Shown here piece by piece: positions 53,090 through 62,207 of a DNA stretch of 64,000 nucleotides; position 1 is the first letter of the stretch; each line of letters starts with the position of its first letter. A program made the translations under genes and the position numbers. Under the pieces are notes generated by a model. The model did not search any database and was not told the origin of the DNA. It saw only the letters and a list, made by a program, of their open reading frames with translations. This DNA comes from an uncultured Muribaculaceae bacterium (GTDB lineage Bacteria; Bacteroidota; Bacteroidia; Bacteroidales; Muribaculaceae): NCBI GenBank assembly GCA_910586595.1, contig CAJUJB010000004.1, positions 28,037 through 92,036 of the forward strand, written 5' to 3'.

Positions 53090-55288
53090 TTATTTGAGTT
53101 TATCATCAAAGAATTGCAGCATGCGTGCATAGACCACGGCGCGGGCATTGCACCCGTTGATGGAGTGATTCATCTGAGGGAAGACAAACATATCGCACAG
53201 TATACCGGCGCTCTGCAAAGTCGAGACATACTGCAGGGAGTTGGCCGGATGTACATTATCGTCTGCTGTGCCGTACATTATCAGCAGCGGACAGCCGAGA
53301 TGGAGGGCACGTCCGATTGCCGATGAATTGCTATAACCGCGTTCGTTCTGCTGGGGAGTGAGCATATATCGCTCGGTATAGACAGTGTCGTAATACCGCC
53401 AGTCGGTGACAGGCGCAATCGACACGGCTGCAGCGTAAGGACAGTCGTCGGTACTCGCGCACATGAGGGCCTCATATCCGCCGAAGCTCCAGCCATAGAT
53501 ACCTATGCGGTCAGCGTCGACGTAAGGCAGCGAAGCCGCATATCTGGCAGCCGCCAGCTGGTCGATTGTCTCATAATGGCCGAGATTCTTATAAACGGCA
53601 GTCCGGAATGCTGTGCCACGTCCGCCGGTTCCGCGTCCGTCGACACAGATCACCACATAGCCACGAGAGGCGAAATAGGATTCCCAGTCAAGTGTCCACT
53701 TATCGAGAACCTGCTGAGATCCGGGCCCGCTGTACTGACTCATTATCACAGGATAACGTTTCGAGGCATTGAAATCACGCGGTTTGATGATGTAGCCGTT
53801 TAACTGAAGGCCGCCTTCTGTCGGCACAGTGATAAATTCCTTATCGGCACTCAGTGGCAGGCAGCGGTCGGCATACGATTTATTGTCAACTATGGTGCGT
53901 ATGGCCTTTCCATCGGGGCGGCAGAGAGTATACTCCGGCACTTGCTTCACAGAGCTGTGACTCATCAGCATGGCTGTACAACCAGGCGCGAAGGTGGCTG
54001 CGGAAGTGCCCGCATCGGGGCTCACAGCCGTATACACACCCTTCTTATCGAGGCGATAGACAGTGCGGTCGATGGGTCGCGGAGCAGCAGCCTGAAAATA
54101 ATGGTTTCCGAGCGCATCGGTTCCGTAATAATCGGTTGCATCAACTCCCGACTGGCTTATGTCGCGCAGTTTGGCTCCAGCATAGGAATACTCGTAATAA
54201 CGTGTAAAACCATCTGTAGACGATGCCACAACAAATGAATTATCACCGAAATGCAAGCTGCTGTAGGCTTCTTGCTCAATCCATGCCTTTGACTCTTCGG
54301 TATATATCGATCGCGATACAGTCGACTTGGGGTTGGTCATGAAAAGCTCGAAGCGGTTCTGGTCGCGGTTGAGGGTCGACACCATCAGCTGAGTCTCCTT
54401 TGGCCCGTAAGTGATGCTGGGAATATAATAGGCGGCTCCGCCGGGAAGCTCGACCTGCTTTGTCTTGCGTGTCTCCACATCATAGCTGTGAAGCGTCACC
54501 ACAGAGTTGGGCTGACCGGCCACAGGATATTTATAACTCATGATGCCCGGATAAAGCGAGTATTGATCCTGAGGGTCGCACGTACCTTCATAAATCGGCA
54601 GAGTATACGAGGGCACCTGCGATTCATCGAAACGCACATAGCAGAGGGTGAGATTGTCGGGAGCCCAAGCCATCAGCGATGTAACTTCGAACTCCTCTTC
54701 ATATGTCCAGTCGGTGGCGCCATTGATAATCTTTCCGGGTTCTCCGTCGGTAGTCACCGCAACCTCAGTGCCATAATCCAGCTTGGCTGCATATATATTG
54801 TTATCGGCCACAAAAGCCACCATACGGGAGTCGGGCGAGAACAAAGGCACGCTCTGGCGGGGATGAGATGTCGAGAGGGGCTTCAGCAGGCGCGAGCGTA
54901 CCTCATAGACATAATATTCGGCAGTGGTCGAGCGGCGATAGACCGATTGGGAATTGCGCCATACCAGAACTTTGGAGGCATCGGGGCTGACCATGAAGCC
55001 TTCAAAATCCGGCAGTGTAGTCTCGCGGGTATGTGTAACATCGAAGAGCACATCGCCTTCCTTCCCGGTGGCGATATCCTTCACTACAAGCGAGCGGCCG
55101 TCGGCCGAACGCTCGACGTAGCTTTTGCCATCGGGCATAAATTCCAGCTCCGCATGAGGAGCCACAGTCGCCGGATAGCTGTAAGGGGCAAGTTCGCCAA
55201 CTGCTTTGCTGCGCTGCGCACCGATACTTCCCCATGCCAGAGAGGAGGCAATGAGCATGAGGCCGGCCGCAATATATCTTATTTTCAT
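53090..55288 (-). CDS. Dipeptidyl peptidase IV (S9 family)
   Basis: A 732-residue exported serine exopeptidase that would remove X-Pro or X-Ala dipeptides from peptide N-termini in the periplasm. The signal peptide is at residues 1-23 (MKIRYIAAGLMLIASSLAWGSIG). An eight-bladed propeller domain (about 45-470) includes the EEEFEV double-Glu motif (DWTYEEEFEV) that anchors substrate amino termini. The alpha/beta-hydrolase domain has the nucleophile Ser601 in GWSFGGY, the Asp in GTADDNVH and the His in MNHSI. All key residues are present. First gene of an operon with an unknown membrane protein, miaA and a secreted protein. Confidence 0.95.
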   Translation of the reverse strand: MKIRYIAAGLMLIASSLAWGSIGAQRSKAVGELAPYSYPATVAPHAELEFMPDGKSYVERSADGRSLVVKDIATGKEGDVLFDVTHTRETTLPDFEGFMVSPDASKVLVWRNSQSVYRRSTTAEYYVYEVRSRLLKPLSTSHPRQSVPLFSPDSRMVAFVADNNIYAAKLDYGTEVAVTTDGEPGKIINGATDWTYEEEFEVTSLMAWAPDNLTLCYVRFDESQVPSYTLPIYEGTCDPQDQYSLYPGIMSYKYPVAGQPNSVVTLHSYDVETRKTKQVELPGGAAYYIPSITYGPKETQLMVSTLNRDQNRFELFMTNPKSTVSRSIYTEESKAWIEQEAYSSLHFGDNSFVVASSTDGFTRYYEYSYAGAKLRDISQSGVDATDYYGTDALGNHYFQAAAPRPIDRTVYRLDKKGVYTAVSPDAGTSAATFAPGCTAMLMSHSSVKQVPEYTLCRPDGKAIRTIVDNKSYADRCLPLSADKEFITVPTEGGLQLNGYIIKPRDFNASKRYPVIMSQYSGPGSQQVLDKWTLDWESYFASRGYVVICVDGRGTGGRGTAFRTAVYKNLGHYETIDQLAAARYAASLPYVDADRIGIYGWSFGGYEALMCASTDDCPYAAAVSIAPVTDWRYYDTVYTERYMLTPQQNERGYSNSSAIGRALHLGCPLLIMYGTADDNVHPANSLQYVSTLQSAGILCDMFVFPQMNHSINGCNARAVVYARMLQFFDDKLK

Positions 55289-55312
55289 AGAATACCTTTT
55301 AAGTTTGAACTA

Positions 55313-55320
55313 CAAAATTA
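55313..55320 (-). promoter_or_regulatory. -7 box of the DPP IV operon
   Basis: CAAAATTA reads as TAATTTTG on the minus strand, 24 nt before the ATG. No -33 box at the usual spacing. Confidence 0.5.
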
Positions 55321-55400
55321 AACATTCCCGACCAATAAACGATGGGCAGCCTCCGGTTTTTTATCCCGGGCACCAATAAAAAGAATTTTTTGCATATTAT

Positions 55401-55432
55401 TTTGATGGTTACAACTTTTTATACTAATTTTG
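55401..55432 (+). promoter_or_regulatory. Promoter of the TetR-exporter operon
   Basis: TTTG (55401-55404), a 20-bp spacer and TAATTTTG (55425-55432), a perfect Bacteroidota promoter. The leader is about 28 nt. A TetR operator would be expected around here, but I found no convincing palindrome. Confidence 0.75.
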
Positions 55433-55465
55433 CGTTTACAATATTGTTAAACAATTTTATTAGCA

Positions 55466-56080
55466 ATGTCCAACAACAGCAAAGACACTGAACAACTCAT
55501 ACTTGAAGCCGCAACCCGAGAGTTCTCCGCCAAAGGTTTCAACGGGGCCAGAACCACTGCCATTGCCTCTGAAGCAGGGGTGACCCATGCTATGCTCCAT
55601 TATTATTTCCGGTCGAAAGAGAAGCTTTTCGAGCGTATCTTCACCGACAAGATGGCCTACCTGATGGAGATTGTATTCGGAGCCCTCAACGAGCCGGGAG
55701 AGAATATTAAAGACCGTATATGCCGGGGTGTCCGCGCGCACTTCGATTTTCTTTTAAACAACCAGGAACTCCCGATGTTCTTCATCAGCACTATTTCTTC
55801 TGGTGCAGACCGCTTCGACGAAGTAAAAAACTCCATCATAGGAGAAGCCTGCACACGTCTGCGCGAAGTTCAGGCCGACTTCGACCGCGCTGCCAGCGCA
55901 GGAGAAATCTCCCCTACCGACGTAACCATGCTTGTTTCCGACATTGTATCGCTGAATGTGTTTCCATTCCTTGCCGCCAGCATGCTCATGCCCATGTTGG
56001 GCTACACCGACAAGGCCGCCTTTATGGAAGCCAAGCGGGAAGAAAATGTAAAGATTATACTTAGCCGACTTTCAATATGA
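55466..56080 (+). CDS. TetR-family repressor of the exporter operon
   Basis: A 204-residue TetR regulator. The DNA-binding domain is EQLILEAATREFSAKGFNGARTTAIASEAGVTHAMLHYYFRSKEKLFERIF, with the usual helix-turn-helix around residues 25-48. The helical C-terminal half (about 60-204) would bind an inducer. Its stop overlaps the tolC ATG by 4 bp, so it is co-transcribed with the pump it presumably represses. The arrangement resembles E. coli CecR (YbiH) with YbhGFSR. Confidence 0.9.
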   Translation: MSNNSKDTEQLILEAATREFSAKGFNGARTTAIASEAGVTHAMLHYYFRSKEKLFERIFTDKMAYLMEIVFGALNEPGENIKDRICRGVRAHFDFLLNNQELPMFFISTISSGADRFDEVKNSIIGEACTRLREVQADFDRAASAGEISPTDVTMLVSDIVSLNVFPFLAASMLMPMLGYTDKAAFMEAKREENVKIILSRLSI

Positions 56081-57366
56081 GATTCATCCGATTTTTATGC
56101 TTATCTGCCATCGCATTATGCTCGTTGAGCTCAAGCCATGCCCAACTGACCATCGACCGTTGCCGGCAACTCGCCACCGAGCATTATCCGGAGACTTCAC
56201 GCTACGGATTAGTGGAGAATACAATGGCCTACAATCTCTCGAATGCGTCCAAGGCATGGCTGCCTCAAGGCTCGCTGTCTGCCCAGGCCACATGGCAGAA
56301 TGATGTGATGGCACTGCCCGATGCATTGACCGGCATGTTGGCGTCGCAAGGCACCGTCTACCCGGGCCTCCGCAAAGATCAATACCGCATCGGAGCCGAC
56401 CTCTCACAACAGATCTGGGATGGTGGCCGCACAGCTGCCTCAAAGCAGGCTATACGCACTGCCGCCGAAGTCGACAAGAACCGCATAGACCTCGCGCTCT
56501 ACGACGTTCAGGGCCGCGTCGAGGAAATATATTTCTCAATTCTGCTGCTTGACGAGCGCATAGAGGCGACCGAACTTACCCAACGGCTCGTCGACTCTAC
56601 CCTCGCCCGCGTACGCGTCATGGAGGCCAACGGCGTCGCAACCAGAAGTGATTGCGACCAGATCGAGGCACGCCGCCTCACGCTCGGCCAGCAGAAGGCC
56701 AGGCTGGAAAAAATGAGATCCAGCTACAGGCATGTGCTCGGCCTTTTCATTGGAGAGGATATAAACTCTCAGACACTCACACGTCCGGAGGCGGCAGAAT
56801 TCGCACCCGACCCAGTCGCAGGCCCGCAAATGAAACTCTTCAACTCCCAGCTCAACGCCATAGGCTCTCAGGAAAAGAATGTCAAACTTTCATCGATGCC
56901 CGTTATCGGAGCCTTCGTGTCAGCCTATTACGGCTATCCAGGCTACAATTACTTCAAGAGCATGCAGAGCCGCGACATGACATTCAATCTGATGGCCGGA
57001 GTCAAAGTCTCGTGGAACTTCGGTTCACTATATACCAGAGGCAACAGTCTGCGTAAGCTTGCTGTCGAGCGCGAATCGGTTGAGGCAGCCCGAAACACAT
57101 ACCTCTTCAATAAATCTCTCGCCGAGACCGAAGCCGAAGGCAATATAGCCGCCCTGAAAGAAGTGATGAAAGACGACGAACGTATTGTAGAGCTCCGTGC
57201 CTCTGTGCGCGAAGCCGCACAATCGCAACTCCGCAACGGCGTGATCGACGCCACATCCCTGCTCGATAAAATAACAGATGAGGAACTCGCCATCAACGAC
57301 CGGGCCGCACACCGCATCGAACTACTCCAATCACTTTGTCAACTCAAGCATATACGCAACAAATGA
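56077..57366 (+). CDS. TolC-family outer-membrane channel of the ABC exporter
   Basis: A 429-residue outer-membrane factor. Signal peptide at residues 1-22 (ALCSLSSSHAQ). It shows the paired TolC repeats of long helices (for example AYNLSNASKAWLPQGSLSAQA and LDDINS-free coils in the second half), which would form the trimeric barrel and tunnel. It is encoded within an ABC exporter operon rather than an RND one, so it gives that exporter a path across the outer membrane. Confidence 0.88.
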   Translation: MRFIRFLCLSAIALCSLSSSHAQLTIDRCRQLATEHYPETSRYGLVENTMAYNLSNASKAWLPQGSLSAQATWQNDVMALPDALTGMLASQGTVYPGLRKDQYRIGADLSQQIWDGGRTAASKQAIRTAAEVDKNRIDLALYDVQGRVEEIYFSILLLDERIEATELTQRLVDSTLARVRVMEANGVATRSDCDQIEARRLTLGQQKARLEKMRSSYRHVLGLFIGEDINSQTLTRPEAAEFAPDPVAGPQMKLFNSQLNAIGSQEKNVKLSSMPVIGAFVSAYYGYPGYNYFKSMQSRDMTFNLMAGVKVSWNFGSLYTRGNSLRKLAVERESVEAARNTYLFNKSLAETEAEGNIAALKEVMKDDERIVELRASVREAAQSQLRNGVIDATSLLDKITDEELAINDRAAHRIELLQSLCQLKHIRNK

Positions 57367-58253
57367 AACCTTATATAATCATTATAGCCGCGGCAGCCTT
57401 GGCAACCGCTTGCTCAGAACAGAACCAATATGCCGCAACGGGAATCTTCGAGGCGACAGAAATAACTATATCGGCTGAATCTGCCGGAAAGATCCTCGAA
57501 ATGCCTGTAGAGGAAGGCGACAGCATTTCCGCCGGAGCACTCATCGCACAGATCGACACCATGCAGCTTTACTACCAGAAAATGCAACTTCTGAGCCAGA
57601 TGCACGCATCATCGATATCGAGACCCGACGTATCGCTCCAGTTGGCCGCCACCCAGCGCGAACTTGAGAAACAGAAATACGAGCGCGACCGCGTGGAAAA
57701 TCTTCTGCGCGACGGAGCCGCTACAAGCAAGCAGCTCGACGACATTAACTCTGCCATAAAAGTATTGGAAGACCGTCTTGAGGCCCAGCGCTCATCCCTC
57801 TCCCGCAGCAGCGCCTCCCTCGACCACTCGGCGGCTGCAATCGAGATGCAGATGCTGCGCACCGACGATCTTATAGCCGACTGCACGGTAAAATCTCCTG
57901 TCAGCGGCACCGTATTGGCAAAGTACTGCGAGGCCGGCGAGTACGCTGCCCCGGGCAAGCCTCTGGTGAAGATTGCCGATCTGAGCCGCATGCATCTCAC
58001 AGCATATTATACCTCCGAGCAGCTGGCCGACATCAAGCCGGGCCAGCAGGTGACGGTAACAGCCGATTTCGGTGGTGATCGCCAATATGAATACCCCGGC
58101 ACCATCACCTCGATTGCCTCGGAGAGTGAATTTACGCCCAAGAACATCCAGACTTCCGACAGCCGTTCAAATCTGGTCTATGCCGTAAAAATAGCTGTGG
58201 CTAACGATGGCCGCATCAAGATCGGCGGCTACGGCGGCGTGAACAATCAATAA
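57363..58253 (+). CDS. HlyD-type periplasmic adaptor lipoprotein
   Basis: A 296-residue membrane-fusion protein, the counterpart of E. coli YbhG. The signal peptide ends at the lipobox LATAC. A lipoyl half (ISAESAGKILEMPVEEGDSIS) precedes a coiled-coil hairpin (about 75-165); the second lipoyl part is DCTVKSPVSGTVLAKYCEAGEYAAPG, followed by the beta-barrel region. The ATG at 57363 overlaps the tolC stop (ATGA); an in-frame ATG at 57336 lies inside tolC and would spoil the signal. Confidence 0.9.
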   Translation: MKPYIIIIAAAALATACSEQNQYAATGIFEATEITISAESAGKILEMPVEEGDSISAGALIAQIDTMQLYYQKMQLLSQMHASSISRPDVSLQLAATQRELEKQKYERDRVENLLRDGAATSKQLDDINSAIKVLEDRLEAQRSSLSRSSASLDHSAAAIEMQMLRTDDLIADCTVKSPVSGTVLAKYCEAGEYAAPGKPLVKIADLSRMHLTAYYTSEQLADIKPGQQVTVTADFGGDRQYEYPGTITSIASESEFTPKNIQTSDSRSNLVYAVKIAVANDGRIKIGGYGGVNNQ

Positions 58254-58263
58254 ATCCGTCGGT

Positions 58264-59157
58264 GTGGAAATAGACGTTAAACATATCAGCAAGCGCTTCG
58301 GGGCTATAAAGGCTCTCGATGACGTGTCGCTCGACGTAGCCGCGGGTGAGGTATTCGGATTGCTGGGCCCAGACGGGGCAGGCAAGACCACCCTTTTCCG
58401 CATACTCACCACGCTTATATTGCCCGACGCCGGGTCAGCATCTGTCTGCGGGGCCGACGTCGTAAGCCAATGGAGCCGGGTAAGAGCCATGAGCGGGTAC
58501 ATGCCCGGGCGGTTCTCGCTCTATCCCGACTTATCGGTAGAGGAAAACCTCAACTTTTTCGCATCACTCTTCGGCACCACCGTCAAGGATAATTTCGACG
58601 TCATAGCTCCCATCTACAATCAGCTCGCACCCTTCCGCAAGCGTCGCGCCGGTAAACTCTCGGGAGGTATGAAGCAGAAACTCGCCTTATGCTGCGCGTT
58701 GATCCACAAGCCGGCTGCATTGTTCCTCGACGAACCCACAACAGGCGTCGACGCTGTCTCCCGCGGTGAATTCTGGGATATACTCTCCGAGATAAAGTCA
58801 TCAGGAATGCCCGTGCTCGTGTCGACCCCTTACATGGATGAAGCATCGCGCTGCGACCGGGTGGCCCTTATCGACAAAGGACATATACTCACCACCGGCA
58901 CCCCGGCAGACATCGTCAGCCGCAACTCGATGCCTCTCTTCGCTGTAAAAGGAAACGACAACTACTCCACCCTGCTGCGCCTGCGGGCCATGCCAGAGGT
59001 CGCTGAAGCATATCTTTTCGGCCAGGATATACACGTATACACCCAGCCGGGAGTCAATGCCGACAATCTCCGCAAATCATTAGATGGTGCCGAGGTAACT
59101 GAAGTGTCACCCGGCATAGAAGATGTATTTATTAAATTGATGGGCAATGGACAATAA
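58264..59157 (+). CDS. ABC exporter ATPase 1 (YbhF N-half-like), GTG start
   Basis: A 297-residue ATPase starting at GTG (MEIDVKHISKRFGAIKAL). Walker A is GPDGAGKTT, where the Asp is the usual variant of the YbhF group. The signature is LSGGMKQKLALCCALIHKP and Walker B is LFLDEPTTGVD; the switch region has a Thr-Pro pair (VSTPYMDEA) in place of the usual His, which fits an ATPase site of low hydrolysis capacity. It overlaps ATPase 2 by 11 bp. Confidence 0.88.
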   Translation: MEIDVKHISKRFGAIKALDDVSLDVAAGEVFGLLGPDGAGKTTLFRILTTLILPDAGSASVCGADVVSQWSRVRAMSGYMPGRFSLYPDLSVEENLNFFASLFGTTVKDNFDVIAPIYNQLAPFRKRRAGKLSGGMKQKLALCCALIHKPAALFLDEPTTGVDAVSRGEFWDILSEIKSSGMPVLVSTPYMDEASRCDRVALIDKGHILTTGTPADIVSRNSMPLFAVKGNDNYSTLLRLRAMPEVAEAYLFGQDIHVYTQPGVNADNLRKSLDGAEVTEVSPGIEDVFIKLMGNGQ

Positions 59158-59893
59158 TGATAAAGTGATACAGGTGACCAATCTCACCAAACGCTTCGGC
59201 GATTTCACCGCCGTCGACTCGATAAGTTTCGAAGTGGGCCGGGGTGAGATTTTCGGTTTTCTCGGGGCAAACGGTGCCGGAAAGACCACAGCCATGCGTA
59301 TGCTTTGCGGCCTGAGTATACCTACCGCGGGCACCGCCTCCGTTGCCGGCTACGACGTCGGTCGCCAGGCCGAACTGGTGAAGCGGCACATCGGCTATAT
59401 GAGCCAGAAGTTCTCACTCTACAGCGAGCTCACAGTCAAGGAGAACATAGCCCTTTTCGCAGGCATATACGGCCTTTCGCGCCGGGAAATCAAAGACCGC
59501 TCACAGTCATTGGCAAAATCGCTCGATCTGGGCGAAGAGATGAACATGCGCGTCGGTATACTCCCTATGGGTCAACAGCAGAAACTCGCCTTCTCTGTAG
59601 CCACAATTCATAATCCGGAGGTAGTTTTTCTTGATGAGCCCACCGGAGGAGTCGACCCGGTGACTCGCCGTCGCTTCTGGGAGTTGATCTATCAGGCATC
59701 GGCAGCCGGCACGACCGTCTTTGTCACGACTCACTACATGGATGAAGCGGAATACTGCAACCGGGTGTCGGTGATGGTCGACGGGCAGATTAAAGCACTC
59801 GGTTCGCCAGCCGAACTCAAACAAACGTTCAACGCCGCGAGCATGGATGAAGTATTCCGTGCCCTGGCCCGAAATGCCACCCGAAATGAATAA
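59147..59893 (+). CDS. ABC exporter ATPase 2 (YbhF C-half-like)
   Basis: A 248-residue ATPase. Walker A is GANGAGKTT, Walker B is VFLDEPTGGVDP and the switch His is in VTTHYMDEAEYC. The signature reads LPMGQQQKLAF rather than LSGGQ. It complements ATPase 1, which has a good LSGG signature but no switch His, so the two probably form one asymmetric dimer. In E. coli the equivalents are fused in a single YbhF chain; here they are separate overlapping genes. It overlaps the next permease start by 8 bp. Confidence 0.9.
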   Translation: MDNNDKVIQVTNLTKRFGDFTAVDSISFEVGRGEIFGFLGANGAGKTTAMRMLCGLSIPTAGTASVAGYDVGRQAELVKRHIGYMSQKFSLYSELTVKENIALFAGIYGLSRREIKDRSQSLAKSLDLGEEMNMRVGILPMGQQQKLAFSVATIHNPEVVFLDEPTGGVDPVTRRRFWELIYQASAAGTTVFVTTHYMDEAEYCNRVSVMVDGQIKALGSPAELKQTFNAASMDEVFRALARNATRNE

Positions 59894-60947
59894 GAGTTTT
59901 ATCGCATTCGTAAAAAAAGAGGTGCTGCACATCCTCAGGGATCCGCGCACCATGATTGTGGCGCTCCTCGTACCGGTTGTGCAGATGATCCTCTTCGGCT
60001 TCGCCATCTCTACGGAAGTAAATGATGTGGAGGTCGCCGTCGTGGCGCCACATATCACACCGGCGGTCGAAGCAAAAATCGATCAGCTCAGCCATAACCC
60101 GTACTTCACATTCAAAGGGTATATCGACGGACGGGATATAGACCGCACGCTGGCATCCAACGAAGCCCTTGCCGTGATTGTATTCGACCGGGATTATACC
60201 ATCAACGGAAAGACCCAGCTCGTGATGGACGGATCAAACCCTAACACAGCCCAGACCGCAGCCGGATACCTCACACAAGTCCTTGACGACACATCCTCAT
60301 CGGGCCTCGCTCCGGGCGTGACCATACTCTACAACCCGCAGCTTAAAAGTGCCTATAACTTCGTGCCAGGTATAATGGGGCTGATATTTATCCTCATATG
60401 TGCGATGCTTACCTCCGTGTCGATTGTGAGAGAAAAAGAGACAGGCACCATGGAAGTATTGCTCGTATCGCCTATCAGACCTGTGATGATTGTTGTGGCA
60501 AAGATGGTGCCCTACTTCATTCTGGCATGCATCGACCTCGCCGTCATCTTGCTCATAGCCCGCTTCGCGCTCGATGTACCTCTCTCAGGGTCGCTCGCCG
60601 CCATTTTTATCCTCTCGTTCATCTACATAGTGCTGTCGCTGGCCCTCGGTCTGCTGATCTCGACGCTTGTTGATTCGCAGATGGTAGCCCTCCTCATGGC
60701 CGGCATGGTGCTTATAATGCCTGTGATGATGCTGTCGGGCATGCTGTACCCGATCGAGAACATGCCTGCCATTCTGCGCGGAGTGTCGTGCATTGTTCCG
60801 GCCCGTTGGTATATCGAGGCTACACGCAAAATTATGGTGGAAGGGCTCGGCTTCGGCTATATCTTCATGGAACTGGCCATACTGACGGGCATGACTCTAT
60901 TCCTCATCATTGTCTCCGTAAAACGATTCAAAAAGCGACTTGAATAA
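59886..60947 (+). CDS. ABC2-type permease 1 (YbhS-like)
   Basis: A 353-residue permease. I start at the ATG at 59886, overlapping the ATPase stop; the ATG at 59847 lies deep within the ATPase gene. TM1 (TMIVALLVPVVQMILFGFAIS) is followed by a periplasmic domain (about 40-165) and five helices, with the ABC2 signature VSIVREKETGTMEVLLVSPI and AGMVLIMPVMMLSGMLYPIENMP. With permease 2 it would form the membrane channel. Confidence 0.9.
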   Translation: MNKSFIAFVKKEVLHILRDPRTMIVALLVPVVQMILFGFAISTEVNDVEVAVVAPHITPAVEAKIDQLSHNPYFTFKGYIDGRDIDRTLASNEALAVIVFDRDYTINGKTQLVMDGSNPNTAQTAAGYLTQVLDDTSSSGLAPGVTILYNPQLKSAYNFVPGIMGLIFILICAMLTSVSIVREKETGTMEVLLVSPIRPVMIVVAKMVPYFILACIDLAVILLIARFALDVPLSGSLAAIFILSFIYIVLSLALGLLISTLVDSQMVALLMAGMVLIMPVMMLSGMLYPIENMPAILRGVSCIVPARWYIEATRKIMVEGLGFGYIFMELAILTGMTLFLIIVSVKRFKKRLE

Positions 60948-62035
60948 TGAGAACCCTACTGATACTCCTCCGCAAGGAATTCCTGCTTTTCAGCCGCGAC
61001 AAGTTCCTGCCCAAAATTGCATTTATTTTCCCCTGCATGGTGATTCTAATCGTGCCATTCGCCACCACTATGGATGTGCGGCATGTGGCGGTTGCCGTTG
61101 TCAACCACGATCCCGGCACCTTGTCACGAAAGATTATGGCGTCGATGGATGCCTCACCCTACTTTACATTGACTCCGGTTCATAGCCAGCCCGAAGCGCT
61201 GGAGATGGTCAAGGATGGCAAGGCGGATGTCATATTGGAGATTCCCTCTCAATTCGAGAAATCTCTTGCCACCGGGCACCCCGAGGCTCCGCATATCAGC
61301 GCCAACGGTGTCAACGGCATCAAAGGCATGCTTGGCGCCCAATACGTAAGTACGGCGGCAATGCAAGCCATCGGCTCCTACATGGGCATGAGCGGCGAGG
61401 GCAAGGTCACTGTAAACTACCTCTACAATCCTACGCTTAACTACCGCGACTTCATGATTCCGGCGCTGATGATCATGCTGCTCATCATGCTGTGCGGATT
61501 CCTCCCGGCCCTGAATCTGGTGAGTGAAAAGGAGACAGGCACCATAGAGCAGATCAACGTAACCCCCGTCCGCACGAGCGTGTTCGTTCTATCCAAGGTT
61601 ATTCCTTATTGGATCATAGGACTTGTGGTGATAGGCATCGCCATGGTTCTGGCCAAAATCGTTTACGGCCTCTGGCCAGCAGGTAGTCTGTGGGCGATTT
61701 TCCTGGCCACAGCCATCTTCATTCTGGTCATGTCGGGTATTGGCATACTCATCGCCAACATGTCGGCCACAATGTCGCAGAGCATGTTCCTCACGTTTTT
61801 TGTCGTGCTTGTCTTCGTGCTCATGAGCGGCCTCATCACACCTGTGTCGTCGATGCCTCACTGGGCGCAGACAATCACCTGCGCAATACCTCCGAGGTAT
61901 TACATCGACATTATCAGGGCTCTGTATCTGAAAGGTACATCGGTGGCAGGACTCGCACCTCAGTACCTGGCGCTTACGGCCTTCGCCATAGTGCTCAATG
62001 TGCTCGCCACCCTCACTTACGCCAAGAAAAAATGA
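60947..62035 (+). CDS. ABC2-type permease 2 (YbhR-like)
   Basis: A 362-residue permease paralogous to its neighbour. TM1 (PKIAFIFPCMVILIVPFATTMDV) precedes a periplasmic domain (about 38-170), then five helices with LVSEKETGTIEQINVTPV and LVFVLMSGLITPVSSMPHW, the same signatures as permease 1. Its start overlaps the permease 1 stop by 1 bp (TAATG). Last gene of the exporter operon. Substrates of YbhGFSR-type pumps include cationic drugs; the natural substrate here is unknown. Confidence 0.9.
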   Translation: MRTLLILLRKEFLLFSRDKFLPKIAFIFPCMVILIVPFATTMDVRHVAVAVVNHDPGTLSRKIMASMDASPYFTLTPVHSQPEALEMVKDGKADVILEIPSQFEKSLATGHPEAPHISANGVNGIKGMLGAQYVSTAAMQAIGSYMGMSGEGKVTVNYLYNPTLNYRDFMIPALMIMLLIMLCGFLPALNLVSEKETGTIEQINVTPVRTSVFVLSKVIPYWIIGLVVIGIAMVLAKIVYGLWPAGSLWAIFLATAIFILVMSGIGILIANMSATMSQSMFLTFFVVLVFVLMSGLITPVSSMPHWAQTITCAIPPRYYIDIIRALYLKGTSVAGLAPQYLALTAFAIVLNVLATLTYAKKK

Positions 62036-62056
62036 CGATGAAGTAAGGGCTCGGCC

Positions 62057-62206
62057 TCACCGGCACGACTTATTTCGCTTGCAACTGTCGGAAATGGGGC
62101 AACCGGCGCAAGGGTCCTTGCGCTTGCGCCGTAAATGCCTCCATAAATACAGTATCGCCGCAGCCACGGCAAGTACGACAACAATCCATTGAAGTGCGAC
62201 CGACAT
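62057..62206 (-). CDS. FeoB-associated-like Cys-rich membrane protein (49 aa)
   Basis: A 49-residue protein. An N-terminal membrane helix (ALQWIVVVLAVAAAILYLW) is followed by basic residues (RHLRRKRK) and a cytoplasmic tail DPCAGCPISDSCKRNKSC with Cys-x2-Cys-x5-Cys-x5-Cys. This matches the layout of the FeoB-associated Cys-rich membrane protein family. The start ATG is 1 bp beyond the topB stop on the same strand, so it is co-transcribed with topB. No feoB or feoA lies in the window. The cysteines could bind iron or an Fe-S cluster; this is inference. Confidence 0.75.
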   Translation of the reverse strand: MSVALQWIVVVLAVAAAILYLWRHLRRKRKDPCAGCPISDSCKRNKSCR

Positions 62207-62207
62207 A

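Noticed and set aside
54488..55321. Plus-strand ORF of 277 codons opposite DPP IV
   Set aside because: It is antisense to the catalytically complete S9 peptidase and has no family features, so it is a shadow frame.
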